Below are positions 24,097 to 33,600 of a stretch of 64,000 bases of DNA, in pieces. A program made the position numbers and the translations under genes. The DNA is taken from contig JABSSL010000004.1 of assembly GCA_013214355.1 (NCBI GenBank), positions 124,001 to 188,000 of the forward strand, written 5' to 3'. The notes under the pieces are model-generated. The model had not been told where the DNA came from and did no database searches. It saw nothing but the letters and a program-made list of their open reading frames with translations. How positions within the stretch are numbered: the stretch's first letter is position 1; the number at the start of each line of letters is the position of its first letter. The DNA is from Saprospiraceae bacterium. Its GTDB lineage: Bacteria > Bacteroidota > Bacteroidia > Chitinophagales > Saprospiraceae.

Positions 24097-25188
24097 TTAG
24101 TTGGTTTTACCAGTGTTGTATTCGGTAATGAGCCGGCATAAGAATTTCTCTACCTTCGTCATATAGTATTTTTCAGTGGGGAAATTTTGCTTGATTATCT
24201 CCTTCTGCTTTTCGGTATCCGGTTCTATTTTGTCATATTGTTCAAACCACTGAATGATATCCTGTAGACTTACCATATCTAGGGCTGGCAACATCTGTAA
24301 ATGTTGGGCCTCAGCCAGAGCCTCTTCAACCTCTGACTTGACTGTTTTTTGGTTTTCGTGATATTGTACTCCGAAGAAAAATAAGAATATTGGGCTTTCA
24401 GCTGTTAGGAGATTCCCGCAGAATTCGTGAATCAGCCACCTAGCTGCTTGTGGCGTGAAATTTGGATTCCAGTCGATTGGACTTACTTTAATGTAGATAC
24501 AGACGAAATCCTTAGGCCCAAGATGCTGTAATATAGGGCTGTCCTGCCATAAGTTTAGAATGTTTTTTTCAAGTAGGACTTCATAAAAAGGAATCTCAAT
24601 CTCTGCTACGTCGAAAAGCTTTTTAAGTATATTTTCTTTGTAGTAGCTGAGGTCTTCATTGAGCGGAGCGTAAATTTGGAAAGGAACCACTTTGCAACGA
24701 GGTTTGATATCTGGTCGCAAGTAGTCATTGAGTCGTCCTTCAATTTCGTAGCATAACCTTGTGAAGAAGCCTTCGTGAGATTGTTTTTTGGCCCCATAGA
24801 GATAATAGAACTGCGCTTTCTTTTGGATATGTAATCTGAATTGATCTTTAAATTCTTTATCCTGCTCACTCCTATTACAAGTATATTGATGATAGTCGTT
24901 AAGCCAAATCTTTTGTTTTGGGGTGGTTTTACCTCGCTTTTCTATCTCGGTAAGTCTATCTAAAGTGGCTGCCGTGATCTTATTGATTTCCGTCTCATTT
25001 TCTTCTCTAAGTATTACCCCCTGTTGATATCTACTTTTGATACTATTTAATCTGCTTTGTAGGGCTATAACATAGTTATAATCTGCTGGGCTGTTTGTTT
25101 CAACCCAGTTTAGTAGAACATCAAGGCCTTCCCTGATCTTACCTTTTCGAATTAATTCTCTGATATTGGCCAATTCTGAGCCTGGCAT
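24097..25188 (-). CDS. EAD11 plus inactive-STAND (iSTAND) protein
   Basis: The 363-residue protein has two parts. Residues about 5-82 form a helical bundle (IRELIRKGKIREGLDVLLNW, then LQSRLNSIKSRYQQGVI) matching effector-associated domain 11, a death-like adaptor domain. Residues about 94-355 match the iSTAND family: an opening DYHQYTCNRSEQ, then FYYLYGAKKQSHEGFFTRL in place of a working P-loop. No GxxxxGK[ST] is present, so it should not hydrolyse NTP and probably acts as a sensor or scaffold. It is the first gene of the operon with MoxR and the giant vWA/amidase protein. EAD domains usually recruit effectors by pairing with a second EAD copy; I see no second copy in this window. Family matches are from memory of the patterns. 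Confidence 0.8.
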   Translation of the reverse strand: MPGSELANIRELIRKGKIREGLDVLLNWVETNSPADYNYVIALQSRLNSIKSRYQQGVILREENETEINKITAATLDRLTEIEKRGKTTPKQKIWLNDYHQYTCNRSEQDKEFKDQFRLHIQKKAQFYYLYGAKKQSHEGFFTRLCYEIEGRLNDYLRPDIKPRCKVVPFQIYAPLNEDLSYYKENILKKLFDVAEIEIPFYEVLLEKNILNLWQDSPILQHLGPKDFVCIYIKVSPIDWNPNFTPQAARWLIHEFCGNLLTAESPIFLFFFGVQYHENQKTVKSEVEEALAEAQHLQMLPALDMVSLQDIIQWFEQYDKIEPDTEKQKEIIKQNFPTEKYYMTKVEKFLCRLITEYNTGKTN

Positions 25189-25334
25189 AAGGTGTGAAAG
25201 CAGTAATTAAATTGAGACTAGTTTCCTCAAATGGTAAATTTAACTAATAAATGGTTTTTATACAATATAATAAATAACGATAATAAGTCTTCATCAGTGA
25301 GGAAATCGGAATATTGAATCATCGGGAACACTTT

Positions 25335-25356
25335 AAATGCTCAGGAGCTAGCATTT
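25335..25356. repeat. Short hairpin upstream of the EAD11-MoxR operon
   Basis: AAATGCT (25335-25341) and AGCATTT (25350-25356) can form a small stem in the 281-base gap 25189-25469. No T-tract follows and no clear TAnnTTTG box is visible; TACCATTTG near 25230 (minus) is one base too long. The gap otherwise shows nothing coding. Confidence 0.3.
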
Positions 25357-25469
25357 GATCTATATTTCCAGTAATAAGAGCAAGAGCTGCTCAGTCTCAA
25401 TTCCTAATGATGAACCACTTCAGGTGTTAGAAAAGTAGGGGGCAGTTTGGCTAAATTGGACTTCCTGCA

Positions 25470-26165
25470 TCACTCCACTACCTCAATATCTATGGCACTC
25501 GTATAGTATTCAATGGAGGATACTAAGCTAATTTCCTCATTCTCTTCGACATTATCTTGTCTCTTAACTAGATATAGTTTTCCTGGTCCTGGGCGGAGCG
25601 GAGCGGTCTGATCTGGCTTCAGATCAAATTCAATCGTTTTGGCTGGTCCACTGAGGGTAATGGAGTAAGCACGAGACTCTTCATCGGAGAATAGAAGGAC
25701 CAGCTGCTCATTGGCTTTGATTAAACCTCCATTCACGACTAGCTTCATACCTTTGCTTTTGCTGATCTCTCCTTTGATGAAAAAGTCTTCAATGGGAGGC
25801 ATTTTTAGCAAATATTCGCGCTGTTGACCTTCATCATCTTTTAAATTGAAGGGGAATTGACCCGTGTATTCGCCCTGCCGCTCCAGTTCATACCTAATGA
25901 CTTTCCCTTGGATGTTTTGCTCCGTCATGCCACTGGACTGAAAAGCTACGCCACCTTCAATCCGCTTGGGCCGAGACTCGTCCGGAGAAATCCCTTCGCT
26001 AAAGGACGCTTGAGCTTTTAGCTGGGATTCATCAGTCAAGTAGCGGACAAAGAAATCAATGAAAAGTTTCTCTTTGGGTTTAGTGGTCTTGGGGGCACTG
26101 TTTTGGCAGGCGCCTAGGAGTATAGAGGCACCTACGATCAGAGATAGAAAGTAAAATCGTTGCAT
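25470..26165 (-). CDS. Lipoprotein of unknown function
   Basis: Starting at the ATG at 26165 gives 231 residues with a textbook lipoprotein signal (MQRFYFLSLIVGASILLGAC). The open frame extends upstream to 26345, but the added 60 residues have an atypical composition and would bury the signal. The mature part is beta-rich and ends with a strand pattern (YYTSAIDIEVVE). A middle segment contains FNLKDDEGQQREYLLKMPPI. I recognise no family. It is in the same direction as the EAD11 operon but 281 bases upstream, so it is probably a separate unit. Confidence 0.7.
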   Translation of the reverse strand: MQRFYFLSLIVGASILLGACQNSAPKTTKPKEKLFIDFFVRYLTDESQLKAQASFSEGISPDESRPKRIEGGVAFQSSGMTEQNIQGKVIRYELERQGEYTGQFPFNLKDDEGQQREYLLKMPPIEDFFIKGEISKSKGMKLVVNGGLIKANEQLVLLFSDEESRAYSITLSGPAKTIEFDLKPDQTAPLRPGPGKLYLVKRQDNVEENEEISLVSSIEYYTSAIDIEVVE

Positions 26166-26345
26166 AGGTCGATTAACTAAATGAAAGCGTACGAAAATCA
26201 GGTTTATACATGAAAAAGAGAAGCGGGGTTTGGCTTTATAATCTATTGGCCAGCTATCGGCACACCAAAGTGTAATCCTAGGATCATCTATCCTTGGTGT
26301 GCAAAAGAATATAGCTAAAGCTTGTAAGCCCCTCCAGCTGGACAT

Positions 26346-27031
26346 TTAGCCTATCAAGGGGGCAAAGATAAAGGGTTCTTAGAGAAAATCGAGATCTACC
26401 TTCAGCTAAAAAGGATTCTGATTCTTTCTGCTTACCGCCTCTGTTATCGTTAATGGGTCTGAATACGAGCCTGGGCCGTCCGTTTTTGTAGGGATAAAAG
26501 GGGGCATTTCCGGATTATGGTCTATATTTGCAGGCTTTCTATAAAATCATTGTCTTCTTGAGGACCAAAAAAGAGGTTTGAAAGGAGGATGAGGAAGCAT
26601 AAGAATACGGAACTTCGTTCTTGTATTCAGATAGCGACGCAAATGATGTGTTTTGTAAGCTGTATGATGAATTGCAGATTAAAAAAACGGTCGCGCTTGA
26701 ACGAAATCGACTATTTTTGCATCATTAACCGCCTGCTGACACCCTCACTTATCTGACCGCCCTTGTGAGTCTTAAACAACCAAAAGGTTGTTGCAAAGAC
26801 TTAGCATAAATGATTTGTCTTTCGGGCTAAATTATGAGAAAACTCAACCTTTATCAAGAACAACTGTGCAAAGGTCAATGGAAGCGAGAAGACCATTACC
26901 ACTAATGGCTTTACTCTAATGGTTTGCCAGTTTGGTAGATAAAGGCAGTAGACAAACCAGCACTAATTGCTTGACAAAAGAATATCCTCATAAATCAAAA
27001 TTGTATCGGATTTACTTAAACCCAGAACTAT
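26346..27031. other. Long gene-free leader region upstream of the TonB receptor cassette
   Basis: No conserved gene is seen in these 686 bases. There are two exact TAnnTTTG boxes on the plus strand (TATATTTG at 26523-26530 and TATTTTTG at 26712-26719). There is a hairpin ACAACC-AAAA-GGTTGT near 26780, and a 23-codon ORF at 26834-26905 (MRKLNLYQEQLCKGQ...). If transcription starts after 26719 the receptor mRNA has a leader of about 300 bases. It could hold regulation or a small peptide, but neither is shown. Confidence 0.4.
26712..26719 (+). promoter_or_regulatory. Candidate promoter of the TonB receptor cassette
   Basis: TATTTTTG matches the Bacteroidota -7 box exactly. A TTG lies only about 12 bases upstream, closer than usual, so the -33 element is uncertain. 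A second box (TATATTTG, 26523-26530) could also serve. Confidence 0.4.
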
Positions 27032-30000
27032 ATGCTACGATCTTTACACTTGTTACTCCTTTTTTTCGTGGGTACTACCGTGGCAGTCAGTCAAACTTCT
27101 CTCTCCGGGAAGATTACTGATGATGAAACCAATGAGCCAGTCATTAGTGCAACGGTGGTGTTGTTCAAAAATGATGTTCAGATCACGGGAACGATCACGG
27201 ATTTTGACGGTAACTACTCTTTTTCCAATATCGACCCGGGTACCTATGATGTCACGGTTTCTTATGTAGGTTACACGGACGTTAAGACCACGGGCGTTCA
27301 GGTCCTCGCCGGAAAGGCCATTAAACTGGACGTGGAAATCACCGAGGGCGCACTGATTGATATCGGTGTGGTAGTAAAAGGCTATCGAGTCCCCTTGATT
27401 CAACAAGATAATACCACTTCGGGAGGGGTGATTACCAGTGATCAAATTAAGAACTTACCTTCCAGGAGTATTTCTGCCCTTGCTGCAACCACTGCGGGGG
27501 TATCTAGTGCCGATGAAGGGGATGCCTTGAGTATTCGAGGTTCTCGATCGGTGAATACAGATTACTATATTGATGGTATTCGTGTTACTGGTGCTTTGAT
27601 TCCGGAGACGGAAATTGAGCAATTGCAGGTGATTACCGGAGGTATGGAGGCGAAATACGGAGATGCTACTGGGGGGATTATCTCCATCGTAACAAAAGGT
27701 CCTGCCAACCGCTTCTCTGGAAATGCGGAGGTGGAGACTTCTGAATTCCTGGATGAATTTAATCGCAACCTCGTTGGGGTAAGTTTAACCGGGCCGATTT
27801 TCAAGAACAAGAAAGGGATTTCTGTTCTCGGTTATCGTTTTGCCGGTCGTTATACCTCTAGCGGAGATGATGATCCTCCTGCCGTACCTATCTATCGGGT
27901 TAAAGACAGCAAATTGGCAGAATTGGAAGCCAATCCTACCTTCCTTCCTAATGGTGGAAATCAACCGCAGGTGACTTCTGAGCAGTTGGGACCAGATGAT
28001 GTTGATGTTTTGGGGTTCCGTCCTTTTGAGGGCAGCAACCGGCTAGACTTGACTGCTAAATTAGATGCCAGAGTAAGTGATGCTATCGACTTAAGTTTTA
28101 CAGGCGCTTATGTAAATACTTATAATAGATTTACACCTGGCGGATGGCGTACCCTCAACAGCCATAATAATCCTGTCGGTGAATTTGAATCCTATCGTGG
28201 AAACTTCCGCTTCCGTCATCGTATCGGGGGGCAATCTGGTGAAGGAGCTAGTAAGGGGACAATTCAAAACGCCTCTTACGTTTTGCAGTTTGGCTATGAG
28301 ACGAACAACAGCAGTACCTACGATTACAATCATGAGGATAATATATTTAACTATGGCTATATCGGTAAATTCGATGTAGACTGGGTACCTGTATTTAATA
28401 GAAATGATACAACTGGCTTGTTGGAACACGCCGATTATCTCCGGGTACTTCGTGGCTATGATCCTTCGAGTGTGAATCAGGTTTTGGCTAATTACAACTT
28501 ACCTTTTGGATTTGGTCCTGAGGAGGGAATTAATGGTCAAGTACCGGATATCATCACTCCGGAGAACTTCATGATTCCGACTTTCGCTTTGGATAATTTT
28601 AGTGTGATCAATGGCCGACAAGATGGCCGCTTGACCTCCGCTTGGAACCATCATACTCACGTTGGGCAGGTATTTAACTCTAATAGTAAGGGTGAGAATG
28701 AGCTCTATACCTTTAATGCCAATATGGCTTTTGACTTCTTGCCTGGGGGCTCGGAGAAAGGTCGGCATAATGTGGAGGTAGGATTGTATTATGAGCAAAG
28801 AACCAATCGCTCCTATACGGTAGCTCCCTTTGGCCTTTGGGTCTTGGCGCGCCAGCGTGCCAATGAACACCTGGAGCAAGGGCTAACGGATGAGGTAATT
28901 GGAACCGTGAATGTGCCTGGTACTGGAGAGGAGGCAGAATTGAAAGGGTACTTCACCCCAGCTTCCATCGATGAGACCAACCTGTTTTATCGCAAATTGA
29001 GAGAAGGGATTGGCGTGCCGCTTGATCAATGGGTAAACGTGGATGAACTAGATCCTAGCCAATTGGATCTAAGTATGTTCTCAGCTCGTGCCCTGAATGA
29101 TCGCGGGTTCCTAGGGTACTTAGGGTATGATTACCTAGGGAATGAATTCAATGGTACCTTCGATGATTTCTTCAACACGGTTGATCCAGCTACAGGATTT
29201 CGTAGTTTCCCCGTTGCACCTAATCGACCTATCTATGGAGCAGCTTATATCCAAGATAAATTCACTTTTAAAGATATCATCTTCCGAATCGGTCTACGGG
29301 TGGATCGCTATGATGCCAATACTCGTGTCTTGAAGGACATTTACTCCTTATATGAGTTAATGGGAGCTAGTGACTTCCATCAAGGCTTTGGAGGGAATAG
29401 ACCGGGTAATATCGGGGATGACTTCAAGGTATATGTCGCTGGACAGCAAAGTACCGAGGTGACAGCTTACCGGGATGGAGACCAGTGGTACCGATCAGAT
29501 GGAACACCGGTGAATAACCCTACAGACATTGAAGGGGTAAATTCTGGACTTGTGTTTGGTTTTGTGAAGGATGAGCGTGCGCGGGATGATGTTAACTTCA
29601 TCAAGAAGGAAGAATTTGATACAGGCATTAGTTTCGAGGATTATGAAACGCAGATTAACTTTATGCCACGTTTGGCTTTCTCCTTCCCTATTTCTGAAGA
29701 GGCTAACTTCTTTGCCCACTACGATATCTTAGTTCAGCGTCCTTCCTCCAATACCATTGCAACGGCATTAACTTATTATAACTTCATCGATAACGCAGGA
29801 GCCATTAAGAATAACCCTAATCTTCGTCCAGAAAGGACAATTGATTATGAAGTAGGATTCCAGCAAAAGTTATCGGAGAGTTCTGCGATCACCATCAATG
29901 CCTATTACAAGGAATTGAGAGATATGATTCAGGAGCGTGTGATTTTCCCTGTTCCTGATATCGGGCAGTATACCACTTTCGATAATATCGATTTTGGAAC

Positions 30001-30682
30001 GGTAAAAGGATTTACGCTTAAGTATGATCTACGTCGTACGGGTAATCTTTCCATGCAAGCGAATTACACCTTACAGTTTGCAGATGGAACGGGATCTAAT
30101 GCCAACTCTTCCCGAGGTTTGAACAACCGCGGGGTGATTCGGACCTTATTCCCATTCTCTTATGATGAAAGACATCGCTTCGTCGTGAATTTGGATTACC
30201 GCTATGCTTCGGGAGCCTTGTACAATGGTCCGAGAATTGGTGGGTTAGATATCCTTAGCAATTTTGGAGTGAACTTGCAAACCACGGCCGTTTCGGGTCG
30301 ACCTTATACCGTCAATAATGTTCCTCAAGAATTTGGAGGTACAGGCTTGGCAAGTACCATCAATGGAGCGCGCAAGCCTTGGACTTATCGCCTGGATCTC
30401 CGGGTAGATAAAACCATTCGTTTGAAAAATAACTTCTCCTTCAATGTATACCTGCGGGTAACGAACCTACTGGATCGCCGCAATATCATTTCTGTTTATC
30501 CATTTACGGGTCAACCGGATGATGATGGTTTCTTGTTATCCAGCTTTGGAGAGGATCAGTTAGGACAATTGACGGAACAAGAAGAAGTGTATTATCGTGC
30601 TTCTTATTCTTGGAGAATATTGAATCCCAATTTCTTTAGTTTACCGCGTCGCTTTTTCTTGGGCGCATCTTTTAACTTCTAA
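27032..30682 (+). CDS. TonB-dependent outer-membrane receptor with carboxypeptidase-regulatory N-domain
   Basis: The 1216-residue protein has a signal peptide (LLLLFFVGTTVAVSQ). A carboxypeptidase-regulatory-like beta domain follows (about 22-105: SLSGKITDDETNEPVISATV), then a plug (about 125-240, with SIRGSRSVNTDYYIDGIRV and GGMEAKYGDATGGIISI). The long C-terminal beta-barrel ends in Phe (FFLGASFNF). It lacks a neighbouring SusD gene; instead a large secreted protein and a PorV-like barrel follow at short distance. Related receptors in such cassettes are not clearly tied to a known nutrient. The start at 27032 gives the full signal sequence. Confidence 0.93.
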   Translation: MLRSLHLLLLFFVGTTVAVSQTSLSGKITDDETNEPVISATVVLFKNDVQITGTITDFDGNYSFSNIDPGTYDVTVSYVGYTDVKTTGVQVLAGKAIKLDVEITEGALIDIGVVVKGYRVPLIQQDNTTSGGVITSDQIKNLPSRSISALAATTAGVSSADEGDALSIRGSRSVNTDYYIDGIRVTGALIPETEIEQLQVITGGMEAKYGDATGGIISIVTKGPANRFSGNAEVETSEFLDEFNRNLVGVSLTGPIFKNKKGISVLGYRFAGRYTSSGDDDPPAVPIYRVKDSKLAELEANPTFLPNGGNQPQVTSEQLGPDDVDVLGFRPFEGSNRLDLTAKLDARVSDAIDLSFTGAYVNTYNRFTPGGWRTLNSHNNPVGEFESYRGNFRFRHRIGGQSGEGASKGTIQNASYVLQFGYETNNSSTYDYNHEDNIFNYGYIGKFDVDWVPVFNRNDTTGLLEHADYLRVLRGYDPSSVNQVLANYNLPFGFGPEEGINGQVPDIITPENFMIPTFALDNFSVINGRQDGRLTSAWNHHTHVGQVFNSNSKGENELYTFNANMAFDFLPGGSEKGRHNVEVGLYYEQRTNRSYTVAPFGLWVLARQRANEHLEQGLTDEVIGTVNVPGTGEEAELKGYFTPASIDETNLFYRKLREGIGVPLDQWVNVDELDPSQLDLSMFSARALNDRGFLGYLGYDYLGNEFNGTFDDFFNTVDPATGFRSFPVAPNRPIYGAAYIQDKFTFKDIIFRIGLRVDRYDANTRVLKDIYSLYELMGASDFHQGFGGNRPGNIGDDFKVYVAGQQSTEVTAYRDGDQWYRSDGTPVNNPTDIEGVNSGLVFGFVKDERARDDVNFIKKEEFDTGISFEDYETQINFMPRLAFSFPISEEANFFAHYDILVQRPSSNTIATALTYYNFIDNAGAIKNNPNLRPERTIDYEVGFQQKLSESSAITINAYYKELRDMIQERVIFPVPDIGQYTTFDNIDFGTVKGFTLKYDLRRTGNLSMQANYTLQFADGTGSNANSSRGLNNRGVIRTLFPFSYDERHRFVVNLDYRYASGALYNGPRIGGLDILSNFGVNLQTTAVSGRPYTVNNVPQEFGGTGLASTINGARKPWTYRLDLRVDKTIRLKNNFSFNVYLRVTNLLDRRNIISVYPFTGQPDDDGFLLSSFGEDQLGQLTEQEEVYYRASYSWRILNPNFFSLPRRFFLGASFNF

Positions 30683-30688
30683 AATTAT

Positions 30689-33600
30689 ATGTCAGCTATG
30701 TATAGATTGTCATCATGGCTATTGACGTTTATTGGAGTTTGTGTGCTGACGATTAGCTCAGCCCACATCAACCCCAAAATTCATAAAAAGGAAAGATCAC
30801 AAAACCCCACTACACAAAATTCTGCCATCGATTTTCGGGAGAACTGCGATAATGCGGTAAGCCGAATTGATATGGAAGTGAATAACGTACGAGCCCGTTT
30901 GCTAACGGGGGGTGATGTTTGGTGGGATGGAACCAATGGCCGTTATATCATTCCAAAAGTACCTGCAGGTGTAGATGAAGTATCCTCTATTTTCGCTGGT
31001 GCAGTATGGTTAGGTGGGAAAGACCCAGGAGGAAACTTTAAGGTAGCGGCTCAGATGTACGGGCGTAGTTCGGGAGACTTTGATTACTGGCCTGGGCCAC
31101 TAACCCCGGATGGAGATGACCAAGGTACTACAACTCAGGAAAGATGTGCAGAATGGGACCGATTCTTTGTGGTTACAGGTGAGGAAATACAATTGCATTT
31201 ATCGCAGTTCAAAGCGGCGCAAGAGGCTGGAATTGCTTATGACCCCAGTACAATTCCGGAAGGAGTACTTGGTTGGCCTGCGAGAGGTAATCCGTACTTC
31301 TTTGATGTACATAAATTTGACTTACCCAATACTGCTCAAGGATTGGCGGGATTTTGGGATGAAAACTCAGATCTAGAGTATGATCCAACCCAAGGAGACT
31401 ATCCTATCATCGAAATCCGTGGCTGCGATGCTCCTCAGTTTCCAGATGAAATGACCTTCTGGATTTACAATGATGCGGGTAATACGCACGCCCAATCCGA
31501 TGGATTGCCAATCCGAATGGAGGTACAAGTTCAGGCATTTGCCTACCAGACCAATGATGAGGTCAATAATATGACCTTTCAACGGTATAAGCTGATTAAT
31601 CGGGCAAAGGAAGATATTGACAGTACCTTCTTTGCGATGTGGGTAGACCCTGATTTGGGTTGCTACGCGGATGATTATATCGGTTGTGATGTAGAAAGAA
31701 GTATGGCCTTCGTATACAATGAAGATGCCTTAGATGGGATCAACGGAACTACCTGTGACGCAGGGGTAAATACCTATGGAGATGAAGTTCCACTGTTAGG
31801 AGTTGACTATTTCCGTGGCCCAAATGATGAGTTTGGGAATGAATTAGGGATGTCTTCTTTTACCTACTTTAATAATGGAGGAGTGACACCAACTCCCCCT
31901 CAGGGCACCACTGACCCCACTACCGTAACACAGTACTATTTCTATTTATCTGGCCGATGGAGAGATGGATCTCGATATACGGTGGGTGGCGATGGTTATA
32001 ATAACCCAGGCGCGGAGATCACGGCTTACGCCTTCCCGGATAACCCGGCTGACCCTAACGGTAACTCCATGTGTACGGAGACCTTGCCTCCAGGTGACCG
32101 ACGTACGGTACAGGCTTCAGGTCCTTTCAAGCTAGAACCAGGGGCGGTGAATGAACTGATCATTGGAGTAGCTTGGGTCCCAAATCAAACCTACCCTTGT
32201 CCGGATATCTCTGAATTGCAGGATGCGGATGACATTGCTCAGAACCTTTTTGACGAATGCTTTAAGCTGACACGTGGACCCGATGCGCCTTTCGTGGATT
32301 TCATCGAATTAGATCGTGAGATTATCGCTGTACTATCCAATGATACGACGGGTATTTGGAACAACCCTTATGAAAGTTATGCAGAGACGGTATTGAGAAG
32401 ACCACAAGGAATTGAAGATTCTCTTTATCGATTTGAAGGCTACAAAGTATATCAGCTTTCAGGTCCTGATGTATCCTTGGCACAAAGAGATGATCCAAGT
32501 AAAGTGCGATTAGTAGAGCAAGTCGACATTAAAAATGGGATCAGCCGAATTTTCAACTGGAACAAACTGAGACCTGGAGAGGAAACGCCGACAGCACTAG
32601 ACTTCTTTGTCCCTGAATTACAGGTAGAAGGAGCGGATGCAGGTCTTCGACATACTTTCCGTATCACGGAAGATCAATTTGCGGATGGAGATAGTAAGTT
32701 GATCAACCACAGAAAGTACTACTACGTAGTGGTGGCCTATGCTTTTAATGAATATGAGGCTTTCAATCCAAATTCTCAGAATGGACAGCGGGAGCCCTAC
32801 TTAGAAGGAGATAGAAACATTGGCGAACGAGGGATTGGATTCTACACGGTGATTCCAAGACCAATTGTAGATCGAAAACTGAGAGCTGTTTATGGAGAAG
32901 GTCCAGAGGTAACTCGGGTAGATGGATTAGGTTCAGGCCCAACGCTTGTTGATCTGTCGACAGATACACGCCTGGCCATGCAGGATGCATTCTCCAAGAA
33001 CGAAGAATATACCGGTGATATGACTTATGCCGCTGGAGAAGGTCCGATTCAAGTTCAAATATTCAACCCACTTGATGTACAGGATGGTGAATATGAGTTG
33101 AGCTTCACGGATACCGATATTAACGATAATGTGCTTAGTGAAGGAGCAAGATGGGTGTTGAGGAGCCTTAGTAATCCAGGTGCAGGAGAGGTGGCAGCGG
33201 CACGTACTATCGAAGAACTGAATGAGCAGGTGATTGCTCGTTTTGGCTTTTCCATTACGGTTGGTCAAGTCCCAGAACCAGGTACCGTCGGCTTCAAGTT
33301 TTCTGGTAATGGTGTAATTGGGTATGAGGAAGAATACCTCGATGAAATGCCAACCCGATGGCTGTCTGGAGTGGTAGATGATACCGACCTTGGTGTATTC
33401 CCAGCTCTAGATCAGACGGTGTATAACTTCATGGAGACGGGTACGGCTCAGGTTGATGAATCTCTTGACCCTGCCCAAGACTTTAAACGTACGCAGTATT
33501 TCTTGCCCTATTATCTAGCCGATTGGCGCGCAAAGGAAAACAATCAACCCTATATCTCACCTGCTTGGTCGACCAGTAATGATGCTAATAGCTTGATTGT

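Noticed and set aside
25470-26345. Longer version of the lipoprotein starting at 26345
   Set aside because: The extra 60 residues would place the lipobox far inside the protein; the ATG at 26165 gives a normal signal.
27053-30682. Several long antisense ORFs inside the TonB receptor and other big genes (for example 27053-27445 and 28499-28879)
   Set aside because: They overlap well-supported genes entirely, have no domain or start context, and reflect codon use on the other strand.
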